This document shows, in pieces, positions 56,451 to 64,000 of a stretch of DNA of 64,000 bases (its first letter is position 1; every line of letters starts with the position of its first letter). Source of the stretch: Mycoplasma sp. CAG:776 (GTDB lineage: Bacteria > Bacillota_I > Bacilli_A > RF39 > UBA660); contig FR903077.1 of the NCBI GenBank assembly GCA_000438195.1, positions 5,720 through 69,719 of the forward strand, given 5' to 3'. Under the pieces are notes generated by a model. It was not told where the DNA came from, did no database searches, and saw only the letters and a list, made by a program, of their open reading frames with translations. Position numbers and translations under genes: made by a program.

Positions 56451-57428
56451 ATGGTTATAACAAAGACACCTTTTAGAGTAAGTTTATGTGGTGGAGGGAG
56501 CGATCTTCCAGCCTTTTATGAAAAAAATGGAGGATGCGTAATTAGTACAACAATAAAAAAATATATGTATATTACATCTCATCCTTCTTTTGACAAAACT
56601 CAAACAGTACTAAAATATTCTAAGACAGAATGTGTTCATAATTTAGATGATATTGAACATTCAATTTTTAGAGAATGTTTAAAGCAAGAAGGATTAGAAG
56701 GATATGAAATAACTTCAATTGCTGATGTCCCCCAAGGAACAGGGTTAGGTTCCTCCAGTGCATTTACAGTCGGCTTGATTAAAAATTTAAAATGTCAAAA
56801 AAGGGAATATATATCCGATGAAGAAGTAGCTCAGATGGCTTGTGATATGGAAATTAATAAATTAGGTAATCCTATAGGTAAACAAGATCAATACGCGGCA
56901 GCTTATGGCGGACTTAACTACTATCAATTTAATCGTGATGGAAGTGTATTTGTAGAACCTATTTTAATGTCAAAAGATGCATATAATCAATTAGAAAAAA
57001 ATTTAATCATGCTCTATGTTGGAGGGGAACATAGTGCTTCTAGTATTTTAAAAGAGCAATCAAAAAATATGGTAAATGCTAAAGAAAAAGAAGAAGGTCA
57101 AAAAAGAATTGTTGAGCTAACTCATAAACTAAAGTATGAATTGGAGCATAATAATATTGACGCTGTAGGAGAAATTTTACATGAAAATTGGATTATTAAA
57201 AAAACTTTAGCAAGTGGCATATCAAATCCAAATTTTGATGAATGGTATAATAAAGCATTAAAATCCGGAGCAAAAGGTGGAAAAATATTGGGCGCAGGAG
57301 GAAGTGGATTTTTCTTGTTCTATGTTCCTGAAGAAGAACAAGAAAAATTTAGAAAGGAAATGAAAGATTTGCCAGAAATGGAATTTAAATTCGATCATCA
57401 GGGTACAACTGTCATTTTTGTAAATTAA
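56451..57428 (+). CDS. hddA: D-glycero-D-manno-heptose 7-phosphate kinase (HddA-like, GHMP family)
   Basis: 325 residues. Starts with TPFRVSLCGGGSDLPAFY, has the GHMP ATP loop PQGTGLGSSSAF (about 90-101) and the C-terminal ILGAGGSGFFLF. These match HddA, which phosphorylates C1 of D,D-heptose 7-phosphate in the alpha configuration, in the GDP-heptose route. The other enzymes of that route are encoded at 58533 and 59852, which supports the assignment over fucokinase or other GHMP kinases. Confidence 0.88.
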   Translation: MVITKTPFRVSLCGGGSDLPAFYEKNGGCVISTTIKKYMYITSHPSFDKTQTVLKYSKTECVHNLDDIEHSIFRECLKQEGLEGYEITSIADVPQGTGLGSSSAFTVGLIKNLKCQKREYISDEEVAQMACDMEINKLGNPIGKQDQYAAAYGGLNYYQFNRDGSVFVEPILMSKDAYNQLEKNLIMLYVGGEHSASSILKEQSKNMVNAKEKEEGQKRIVELTHKLKYELEHNNIDAVGEILHENWIIKKTLASGISNPNFDEWYNKALKSGAKGGKILGAGGSGFFLFYVPEEEQEKFRKEMKDLPEMEFKFDHQGTTVIFVN

Positions 57429-57439
57429 GGAGGAAAAAA

Positions 57440-58387
57440 ATGAAAGCATTAGTTACAGGTGGAGCAGGGTTTATAGGAACTCACTTAGTAAGAGAATTAT
57501 TAAATAGAGGGATAGAAGTTGTGTGTGTTGATAACTTCACATTAGGAAATCGGGAAAATGTTGATTGTTTCTTGGAAAATCCAAATTATAAATTTTATAA
57601 TTTAAATATCGAAGAAACAGAGAAATTTTGTGAAACATTAAAAGATGAAAGAATTGATATAGTATACCATTTAGCTGCGAATTCTGATATTCAAAAAGGT
57701 GGAAGAATGCCAAGTGTAGATTTTAATGACACTTTTATGACAACATATAGTACGCTAGAATTTATGAGAAAAAATGAAATCAAAAAATTATTTTTTGCTT
57801 CAACTTCAGCAATCTATGGGGACAAGAAAGAGTTGTTAACAGAAACATTAGGAGGTTTAAGTCCGATTTCTTATTATGGCGGAGCTAAATATGCAAGTGA
57901 AGGATTTATTTCATCGTATACGTTTATGAATGATTTAAATACAGTCATATTTAGATTTCCAAATGTAATTGGTCCTAACTTAACACATGGTGTTATTTAT
58001 GATTTTGTTCGCAAATTACAAAACAATCCAAATGAATTAGAAATTTTAGGCGATGGACATCAAACTAAACCATATTTATATGTACTTGATTTAGTGGATG
58101 CGATCTTACAATTTACATTAGATAAAGAAATGAAGCAAGGCGTTGAAATATATAATGCTGGTGTTGAAACAGCAACGAGTGTTACTACAATAGCTAATAT
58201 AGTATGTGAGGTATTAGGATATAATAATGTAAAATATAACTATACAGGTGGAATAGGTGGATGGAAAGGTGATGTTCCAAAATTTCAATATGATTTAACT
58301 AAAATTCATAATGCGGGATGGAGTGCACAACATACATCTGATGAATCTGTTAGAGAAACGGTCGAATACATTAAAGATAATTATTAA
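57440..58387 (+). CDS. NAD-dependent sugar-nucleotide epimerase/dehydratase
   Basis: 315 residues, extended SDR: GGAGFIGTHLV (NAD binding), HLAANSD, STSAIYG and the catalytic Y-x-x-x-K in SYYGGAKYASE. Best viewed as a 4-epimerase or 4,6-dehydratase acting on a nucleotide sugar. Placement between hddA and hddC suggests it may act on GDP-heptose (inference). GGAGG precedes the ATG; a terminator follows. Confidence 0.85.
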   Translation: MKALVTGGAGFIGTHLVRELLNRGIEVVCVDNFTLGNRENVDCFLENPNYKFYNLNIEETEKFCETLKDERIDIVYHLAANSDIQKGGRMPSVDFNDTFMTTYSTLEFMRKNEIKKLFFASTSAIYGDKKELLTETLGGLSPISYYGGAKYASEGFISSYTFMNDLNTVIFRFPNVIGPNLTHGVIYDFVRKLQNNPNELEILGDGHQTKPYLYVLDLVDAILQFTLDKEMKQGVEIYNAGVETATSVTTIANIVCEVLGYNNVKYNYTGGIGGWKGDVPKFQYDLTKIHNAGWSAQHTSDESVRETVEYIKDNY

Positions 58388-58388
58388 T

Positions 58389-58440
58389 AAAAAATCAAGA
58401 TTTTAATAACTTATTAAAGTTTATATCTTGATTTTTTTTA
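58389..58440 (+). terminator. Terminator of the tagO-to-epimerase block
   Basis: AAAAAATCAAGAT (58389-58401) pairs with ATCTTGATTTTTT (about 58425-58437), T tail. Separates the first half of the surface cluster from the second. Confidence 0.8.
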
Positions 58441-58532
58441 AATTATAATTTTCAAGCAAAGCTTTTAATTAAAAAAATACAAAAAAATAGCAAATTAACT
58501 AGAAAAATGTTATACTTATATAAAGGAGGATT

Positions 58533-59849
58533 ATGAAAGCAGTAATTATGGCTGGTGGCAAGGGAACAAGGATTGCTTCAATTACAAATGATGAAATTCC
58601 TAAACCAATGTTAGCCATCGGCGGAAAAACAATATTGGAACATCAAATTGAGTGTTTAAAAAAATCAGATATTAAAGAAATCATAATTGTTATAGGGCAT
58701 CTTGGAGATAAAATAAAAAGTTACTTTAAAGATGGTAATAAATTTGGAATAAAAATCAGTTATTATGAGGAGAGCCCTAATAAACCATTAGGTACTGCGG
58801 GTTCGCTATATTATTTAAAAAGTATGATAGATGAAGATTTTATTTTAATATTTGGTGATGTATTTTTAAATGTTGATTTTAACAAAATGGCTGAATATCA
58901 TCATAATAATTTTGCGGATGCTACATTACTTACACATCCTAATTCCCATCCATTTGATAGTGATTTAGTAGTAGTAGATGATGGAAAAGTAATTGGTTTT
59001 GATTCTAAAGAGAATAATCGTAATTATGACTATAAAAACTTAGTTAATTCAGGAATTTATATGTTTTCTCCTAGAGTATTTGATTATATATCCGAACCTA
59101 AAAAATGTGGTTTAGAAAAGGATGTTATAGCTAAAATGATTACTTTTGGAGATAAAGTATGTTCATATCATTCAACAGAATATGTTAAAGATATGGGAAC
59201 TCCAGAAAGATACTATAGTGTTAATGATGATTATGTCAATGGTTTATGTGAACATCGCAATTTAAGTCATAAACAAAAAGCTATATTTTTAGATAGAGAC
59301 GGAACAATTAATGTTTATATTCCCTTTTTAACAAATAAAAACAGTTTTGAACTAATTGAAGGTGTCAGTGATGCTATTAAAATGATTAATTCATCAGAAT
59401 ACTTGTGTATAGTTGTAACTAATCAACCGGTAATAGCTCGAGGGGAATGTACATTTGCTGAGTTAGATGAAATTCACAAAAGAATGGAAACTTTACTTGG
59501 TAGGGATGGAGCATATATTGATGGATTATATTTTTGCCCCCATCATAAAGATAAAGGATTTCCAGGAGAAGTCCCTGAATTAAAATTTGATTGTGATTGT
59601 CGAAAGCCTAAAATTGGCATGCTTTTAAAAGCGGCAAAAGACTATAATGTTGATTTGAGTAAATCCATTGTAATTGGTGATTCAACATTAGATATTAAAA
59701 TGGCAGAGAATGCTCATATGAGGAGTATTTTAGTTAAGACTGGACAAGCTGGGTTAGACAATAAATATAATGTTACACCAAATGAAGTCGCAGAAGATTT
59801 ATTGTCAGCAGTAAAATTAATTATAAAAGAGGAAGAAAGAAGGAGATAA
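58533..59849 (+). CDS. Fused heptose-1-phosphate guanylyltransferase (HddC) and heptose bisphosphatase (GmhB)
   Basis: 438 residues in two domains. Residues 1-230: nucleotidyltransferase with AVIMAGGKGTRI, PKPMLAIGGK and FGDVFLNVDF, as in HddC. Residues 248-438: HAD phosphatase with FLDRDGTIN, VVTNQP, the zinc-loop CPHH...CDCRKP and VIGDSTLDIKMA, as in GmhB. Together with GmhA and HddA this gives sedoheptulose 7-P to GDP-D-glycero-D-manno-heptose. GmhB would remove the 7-phosphate before HddC adds GMP, so one polypeptide carries two successive steps. Confidence 0.9.
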   Translation: MKAVIMAGGKGTRIASITNDEIPKPMLAIGGKTILEHQIECLKKSDIKEIIIVIGHLGDKIKSYFKDGNKFGIKISYYEESPNKPLGTAGSLYYLKSMIDEDFILIFGDVFLNVDFNKMAEYHHNNFADATLLTHPNSHPFDSDLVVVDDGKVIGFDSKENNRNYDYKNLVNSGIYMFSPRVFDYISEPKKCGLEKDVIAKMITFGDKVCSYHSTEYVKDMGTPERYYSVNDDYVNGLCEHRNLSHKQKAIFLDRDGTINVYIPFLTNKNSFELIEGVSDAIKMINSSEYLCIVVTNQPVIARGECTFAELDEIHKRMETLLGRDGAYIDGLYFCPHHKDKGFPGEVPELKFDCDCRKPKIGMLLKAAKDYNVDLSKSIVIGDSTLDIKMAENAHMRSILVKTGQAGLDNKYNVTPNEVAEDLLSAVKLIIKEEERRR

Positions 59850-59851
59850 TT

Positions 59852-60460
59852 ATGGTAGATTTTAAAAATGCAATTAGCGAATATTATGAAAGAGAAATTG
59901 AATGTATTAAAAAATTTAATTTAGATGAAATTAATGAAGCAATGAATGTTATATTAAATACTTACAATAATGGTGGAACTATTTACGTTTGTGGTAATGG
60001 TGGGAGCGCATCAACTGCTTCTCACATGCAAAATGATTTTAATAAAGGAATTAGTGAATATGTTGACAAAAAATTTAACTTCTATTGTTTAAATGATAAT
60101 GTATCAACTATGATGGCTGTTGCTAATGATATTGGCTATGAAGAAATATTTAGATTTCCATTATTAAATAAGATAACTGACAAAGACTTATTTATAGGTA
60201 TTTCAGGCAGTGGCAACTCTAAAAATGTTTTAAATGCTGCCGAATATGCTAAAGAATGTGGAGCTAAAGTAATTGGAATAACTGGATATTCTGGTGGAAA
60301 GCTAAAAGAAATGTCTGATTATAAAATGCATGTTGATGAAAATGATATGCAAATAGCGGAAGACTTACATATGACGTTTGATCACATGATGATGAAAATA
60401 TTTTATAATTACCTAACTAAAGGAGAAATAACTGGTAATAATATTAATGTTAAGCACTAA
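59852..60460 (+). CDS. gmhA: Sedoheptulose 7-phosphate isomerase
   Basis: 202 residues, SIS fold: YVCGNGGSASTASHMQNDF near 48-66, GISGSGNSKNV and the C-terminal histidine region EDLHMTFDHMMM (zinc/active site). First step of ADP/GDP-heptose synthesis, sedoheptulose 7-P to D-glycero-D-manno-heptose 7-P. Starts 3 bp after the fused HddC-GmhB gene. Confidence 0.93.
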   Translation: MVDFKNAISEYYEREIECIKKFNLDEINEAMNVILNTYNNGGTIYVCGNGGSASTASHMQNDFNKGISEYVDKKFNFYCLNDNVSTMMAVANDIGYEEIFRFPLLNKITDKDLFIGISGSGNSKNVLNAAEYAKECGAKVIGITGYSGGKLKEMSDYKMHVDENDMQIAEDLHMTFDHMMMKIFYNYLTKGEITGNNINVKH

Positions 60461-60493
60461 AATACTTAAAAAATTTTACGGAAAGGTTAAAGA

Positions 60494-61549
60494 ATGAAAA
60501 AAGAAAGATTTATTTTTGCAGATGTAATAAGAACAATAGCAATAATTTTTGTAATAATGATTCATACTACAAGCAGTTATATGTATGATGTGGTATTAGG
60601 AACAGATGTGTTAAGTTTTAATTTAGTACTAATTTTAAATTCAATTTTTTCTATAGCAGTAGCTTTATTTTTTATGATTTCAGGTTGTTTCTTAATAAGA
60701 AAAGATAGTGATTTGGATAGGAATCATTTTAAAAGAGTAGTAAAGAGAATTGTGCAACTATTATTTTGGACAATCTGTTATTTATTATTTTGTAAATATG
60801 TTTTAGATTGGAATATAGATTTAAATTATTCTTTAAAAGCGATGTTTTTTAATGTGCAAGTAAGTCATCTTTGGTTTATGTATCCATTAATAGCATTGTA
60901 TTTGTTGAGCCCTATAGTTAGCAAATTGTATTATTCAATATCGAAAAAGCAACTTAATTATTTGCTAATTATTACGTTTGTAATACCACTTATAGTTAAA
61001 ACTTTTTCTCAATTCTTTTCATTTATATCCATGCCTTTATTTGCAGTAGGATTTTCTGAATTTGGATACTTTATCTTAGGAAAATATATTTTTGATAATA
61101 GAAAAATATTAAAAGAAAAATTAAAGTTAATAACTCCAATAGTTTTAACTATTATTGGTATTATACTAATTTTAATTTATGCTAAATATAACATATATAG
61201 ATTTGGAATAGCTGATAAGCCATTTTATGATTATAGTAGATTTCCAGTCGCATTATATTGTGTTTCGTTTTATACAATATTTGTTTTCTTAGAAGATAGA
61301 TTGAAAAATATGCCGAATTTTTTAAAGAAAATAATAACAAGTATAGGTCAAAATTCTGGGGGAATTTATTTCTTACACATGCTAATACTTTATATTATTG
61401 GAAATTTATATATTGGATCAATAGGCTTTACTTCAAATGAAGGAAATATATTATTTATGATTTTAGGTGCTTTTCTATATTTTATAGTAAGTTATTTAGT
61501 AATTTTAATATTGAAAAAAATTCCAATAATTAAATATTTTGTTGAATAA
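60494..61549 (+). CDS. Acyltransferase 3-family membrane protein
   Basis: 351 residues, about ten membrane helices. N-terminal RFIFADVIRTIAIIFVIMIHTT with the family histidine, FFMISGCFLI and HLWFMYPLI. Acyltransferase-3/OatA-like enzymes O-acetylate sugars outside the membrane. No extracellular SGNH domain. Probably decorates the cluster's polysaccharide. Confidence 0.87.
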   Translation: MKKERFIFADVIRTIAIIFVIMIHTTSSYMYDVVLGTDVLSFNLVLILNSIFSIAVALFFMISGCFLIRKDSDLDRNHFKRVVKRIVQLLFWTICYLLFCKYVLDWNIDLNYSLKAMFFNVQVSHLWFMYPLIALYLLSPIVSKLYYSISKKQLNYLLIITFVIPLIVKTFSQFFSFISMPLFAVGFSEFGYFILGKYIFDNRKILKEKLKLITPIVLTIIGIILILIYAKYNIYRFGIADKPFYDYSRFPVALYCVSFYTIFVFLEDRLKNMPNFLKKIITSIGQNSGGIYFLHMLILYIIGNLYIGSIGFTSNEGNILFMILGAFLYFIVSYLVILILKKIPIIKYFVE

Positions 61550-61560
61550 AAGGAGAAAAA

Positions 61561-62688
61561 ATGAAAAAGATTAAAGTAATGAGTATTTTCGGCACAAGAC
61601 CTGAAGCAATAAAAATGGCTCCACTTGTAAAAGAACTTGAAAGTAGAAGTGAAATAGAAAGTATTGTTTGTGTTACAGCCCAACATAGAGAAATGTTAGA
61701 TCAAGTATTGAAAACTTTTAAAATAACACCGGATTATGATTTAAATATTATGAAACAAAGTCAAACTCTTAGTGATGTAACTATCAGAGCTTTAAATGGC
61801 CTTGAAGGAGTAATTAAAGAAGTTAAACCAGATATAGTTTTAGTTCATGGGGATACAACAACTACATTTGCAGGAGCGCTTGCAGCATTTTATAATCAGG
61901 TTGCAATTGGACATGTTGAAGCAGGTCTTAGAACAAATAATAAATATTCACCATTTCCTGAAGAAATGAATCGTCAAATGGTAGATTGTATGACTGATAT
62001 GTACTTTGCTCCAACGAATTTGAGCAAAGAAAATCTACTTAAAGAAAGTAAAGAAGAAAGTAAGATATATGTTACTGGCAATACTGTTATTGATGCAATG
62101 AGTACAACGGTTGATAATAATTATATACATCCAGAATTAGAATGGTTTAAACCAGGAGAAAAAATGATTTTACTTACTGTTCACAGAAGAGAAAACTTGG
62201 GAAATCCAATGCAACATATTTTTAAAGCCATAAAAAAAATTGTTGATGAATTTAGTGATGTTAAAGTAATTTACCCAATACACATGAATCCCCAGATTAG
62301 AGAAATAGCAAATAAAATATTCGAAGGTTGCAATAAAGTAAAACTAATTGAACCACTTGAAGTATTTGATTTTCATAATTTTCAAAATAAATCATACATA
62401 ATTCTTACTGATAGTGGAGGAATTCAAGAAGAAGCACCGGCTTTAGGAAAGCCAGTATTGGTACTTAGAGAAACCACTGAAAGAACAGAAGGAATTGAAG
62501 CAGGAACCTTAAAATTAGTTGGAACAGATGAAGAAAAAATTTATAATGAAACCAAAAAATTACTGACTGATAGTAAAGAATATGAAAAAATGAGTCATGC
62601 ATCAAATCCTTATGGTGATGGTCATGCTAGCAAACGTATAGTTGATGCAATAATAGCAAAGTTTAATAGTAAAAGTGAGGAAAAATAA
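61561..62688 (+). CDS. wecB: UDP-N-acetylglucosamine 2-epimerase (non-hydrolysing)
   Basis: 375 residues. FGTRPEAIKMAPL, HGDTTTTFAG, VEAGLRT, PFPEEMNRQ, TVHRRENLG and TDSGGIQEEAP are the family blocks. Interconverts UDP-GlcNAc and UDP-ManNAc, supplying ManNAc for wall polymer linkage units in line with TagO. Fifth gene from the left of the second block. Confidence 0.95.
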   Translation: MKKIKVMSIFGTRPEAIKMAPLVKELESRSEIESIVCVTAQHREMLDQVLKTFKITPDYDLNIMKQSQTLSDVTIRALNGLEGVIKEVKPDIVLVHGDTTTTFAGALAAFYNQVAIGHVEAGLRTNNKYSPFPEEMNRQMVDCMTDMYFAPTNLSKENLLKESKEESKIYVTGNTVIDAMSTTVDNNYIHPELEWFKPGEKMILLTVHRRENLGNPMQHIFKAIKKIVDEFSDVKVIYPIHMNPQIREIANKIFEGCNKVKLIEPLEVFDFHNFQNKSYIILTDSGGIQEEAPALGKPVLVLRETTERTEGIEAGTLKLVGTDEEKIYNETKKLLTDSKEYEKMSHASNPYGDGHASKRIVDAIIAKFNSKSEEK

Positions 62689-62693
62689 TAAAT

Positions 62694-63110
62694 ATGAATA
62701 GTATTGGTAAAACAAAAAATATAATAAATGAACACAAATCTTTTGTTAAGTATTTTATGATTAGTGTATTTGTAACTGTAATAGATATATTTGTATCTTG
62801 GCTTACAGAAATTTGGGTTCCAGTTATTTATGCTAACTCTATTGGCATAATAACAGGATTTATAGTACAATATTTCATGACATCAAAATATGTATACAAT
62901 AAAAAGAATATGAAAGTATTTCTAAAATTTTTTGTTACCTTCTTAATTGGTTTTGTTTTAGCAGATTTAATAGTATATATATTTAGAGTAATGATTTTTG
63001 AAAATTCTAATAAATTAATTGTATTTATGATAAGTAAAGGATTTTCAATTGTAATACCATTTTTTGTAATGTATTTTATAAGAAAAAAATGGATTGGTCA
63101 AGAAAAGTAA
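62694..63110 (+). CDS. GtrA-like membrane protein
   Basis: 138 residues, four membrane helices; FVKYFMISVFVTVIDIFVSW and YANSIGIITGFIVQYFMTSKYV fit GtrA, a family thought to help translocate lipid-linked sugars. Located between wecB and a GT2 glycosyltransferase, the usual GtrA-GtrB-type pairing. Confidence 0.83.
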   Translation: MNSIGKTKNIINEHKSFVKYFMISVFVTVIDIFVSWLTEIWVPVIYANSIGIITGFIVQYFMTSKYVYNKKNMKVFLKFFVTFLIGFVLADLIVYIFRVMIFENSNKLIVFMISKGFSIVIPFFVMYFIRKKWIGQEK

Positions 63111-63128
63111 TGTTAGGAGTTTAGAGTA

Positions 63129-63920
63129 ATGAAAAATAGAAAAATATTAGTATTTTTACCATGTTATAACGAAGAATTAAATATAACTGATTTAATTGAA
63201 GAATGGAATAAACACGAAAAAAAGCTTAAAGATAAAGGCTTTATTCTTGAAGTATATGGAATTAATGACTGTAGTAAAGATAAGACTAAAGATAAAATAT
63301 TAGAAATGGCTAAAAAGTACAAAAACATTCATTTAATTGATCATAACGAAAATAAAGGACTAGTTGGAGGATTAAATACAGCTATCGAAAGCTTCATTAA
63401 ATTATCTAAAAAGGGTGATTATATGGTTTTAATGGATGGAGATAATACTCATAATCCAAGATATATTTTTGATATGTTAAATAAAATAGAAGAAGGTTAT
63501 GACTGCGTTATTGCTTCAAGATATTGTGCCACATCAAATGTCATAGGAGTTGCAAAACATCGTTTATTTATGAGCGATATGGCTGGAGTTTATTATAAGA
63601 TAATACTTAACATTCCAAATGTTAAAGATTATACTTGCGGTTATCGTATCTATACTAATGAAATAATAAATAAATTAGTGAATAATTTTGGAAAAGATCC
63701 AATCAAAGAAAAAAGCTTTGCTTGTATGATGGAATTATTATATAAATTATATTTATCTGGTGCAAAATTTAATGAAATAGGTTTTGAACTTAGATATGAT
63801 AACAAAAAAGGAGAAAGCAAAATGAAGGTATTGAAAACTATGTATAACAGTCTTAGGGTAGGATTTTATCTTCGTAGGAAGGGGAAAAAGTTGATGACCA
63901 ATGAAAAAGATAATCAATAA
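63129..63920 (+). CDS. Family 2 glycosyltransferase (dolichyl-phosphate mannose synthase-like)
   Basis: 263 residues. VFLPCYNEELNI at the start, YGINDCSKD and VLMDGDNTH (DxD-like), then GYRIYTNE. Resembles DPM1/GtrB-type enzymes that load a sugar onto a polyprenyl phosphate. No C-terminal membrane domain, so membrane attachment probably comes from the GtrA-like neighbour. The next gene starts 20 bp before its stop. Confidence 0.88.
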   Translation: MKNRKILVFLPCYNEELNITDLIEEWNKHEKKLKDKGFILEVYGINDCSKDKTKDKILEMAKKYKNIHLIDHNENKGLVGGLNTAIESFIKLSKKGDYMVLMDGDNTHNPRYIFDMLNKIEEGYDCVIASRYCATSNVIGVAKHRLFMSDMAGVYYKIILNIPNVKDYTCGYRIYTNEIINKLVNNFGKDPIKEKSFACMMELLYKLYLSGAKFNEIGFELRYDNKKGESKMKVLKTMYNSLRVGFYLRRKGKKLMTNEKDNQ

Positions 63921-64000
63921 ACTTTTAAGTAAATTACCAATTATAATATTATTTATTTTTTGCGGGATAATGTCGTTTGAAATGTGTTTTTCTCCATTAG
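63901..64000 (+). CDS. Start of a membrane protein running off the right edge
   Basis: ATG at 63901 overlaps the glycosyltransferase end by 20 bp. The first 33 codons (KKIINKLLSKLPIIILFIFC ...) give a short basic segment then a membrane helix, as in multi-pass glycosyltransferase-C or YfhO-like proteins common at this position. Family not assignable from the visible part. Confidence 0.55.
   Translation, partial: MKKIINKLLSKLPIIILFIFCGIMSFEMCFSPL

Noticed and set aside
1..64000. CRISPR arrays, rRNA genes and a parS (TGTTNCACGTGAAACA) site
   Set aside because: Looked for on both strands by eye and not seen.

Overview
The window is a strongly A+T-rich chromosomal segment from a low-GC Firmicute (class Bacilli; an anaerobic, probably gut-associated lineage with a small genome is my inference). 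Pointers are the order mnmE-mnmG-rsmG-parB/noc, the truA-rplM-rpsI block, pyruvate formate-lyase with its activase, desulfoferrodoxin, SpoIIR, and near-consensus TTGACA-N17-TATAAT promoters with AGGAGG-like ribosome sites. TGA is used as a stop, so the code is standard.

Layout. 1-4.3 kb: 3' end of metG, an MntP-like exporter, spoIIR, murA, a degenerate SGNH protein, rpmE. 4.3-6.2 kb and 17.3-19.4 kb: two paralogous loci, each an XRE repressor divergent from a membrane-anchored surface protein, with palindromic operators in between. 6.4-9.7 kb: two ECF-type ATPase genes that have lost the P-loop, truA, a small unknown gene, rplM, rpsI. 9.9-11.3 kb: a pair of prenol/phytol kinase-like membrane proteins. 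11.5-17.3 kb: mnmE, mnmG, rsmG and a membrane-anchored HExxH protein. 19.4-26.3 kb: ParB/Noc, TetR, a PadR gene that seems to start at ATT plus its DUF1700 partner, desulfoferrodoxin, a single-ring Clp-like AAA+ protein and a 2,4-diaminopentanoate dehydrogenase-like enzyme.

26.3-43.1 kb is accessory DNA around a tRNA-His gene. It holds a DUF2075 nuclease/ATPase, a truncated serine recombinase abutting an inverted SF3 primase-helicase with an A8 frameshift, an XRE regulator, a tyrosine integrase with a Mrr-STAND defence gene directly behind it, an IS3-family element, gene fragments, and an ABC-three-component-like operon. These are followed by a candidate structured RNA, a LigD protein with phosphoesterase and polymerase domains but no ligase, a DUF3761 protein and a decayed gene. 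An imperfect copy of the tRNA-His 3' junction at 40.35 kb may mark the far end of an integrated element.

43.1-53.7 kb returns to core genes: GNAT, secG, a CDF transporter, pflBA, a radical-SAM/DUF4130 DNA-repair pair with a LexA-like box, a divergent GroEL with no adjacent groES, cysS, and a YugP-like protein without its metal-binding motif. 53.7-64 kb is a cell-surface glycopolymer cluster: TagO/WecA, TagGH-like ABC exporter, a complete set of enzymes for GDP-D-glycero-D-manno-heptose (GmhA, HddA, fused HddC-GmhB), an epimerase, UDP-GlcNAc 2-epimerase, O-acyltransferase, GtrA, a GT2 glycosyltransferase and the start of another membrane protein.
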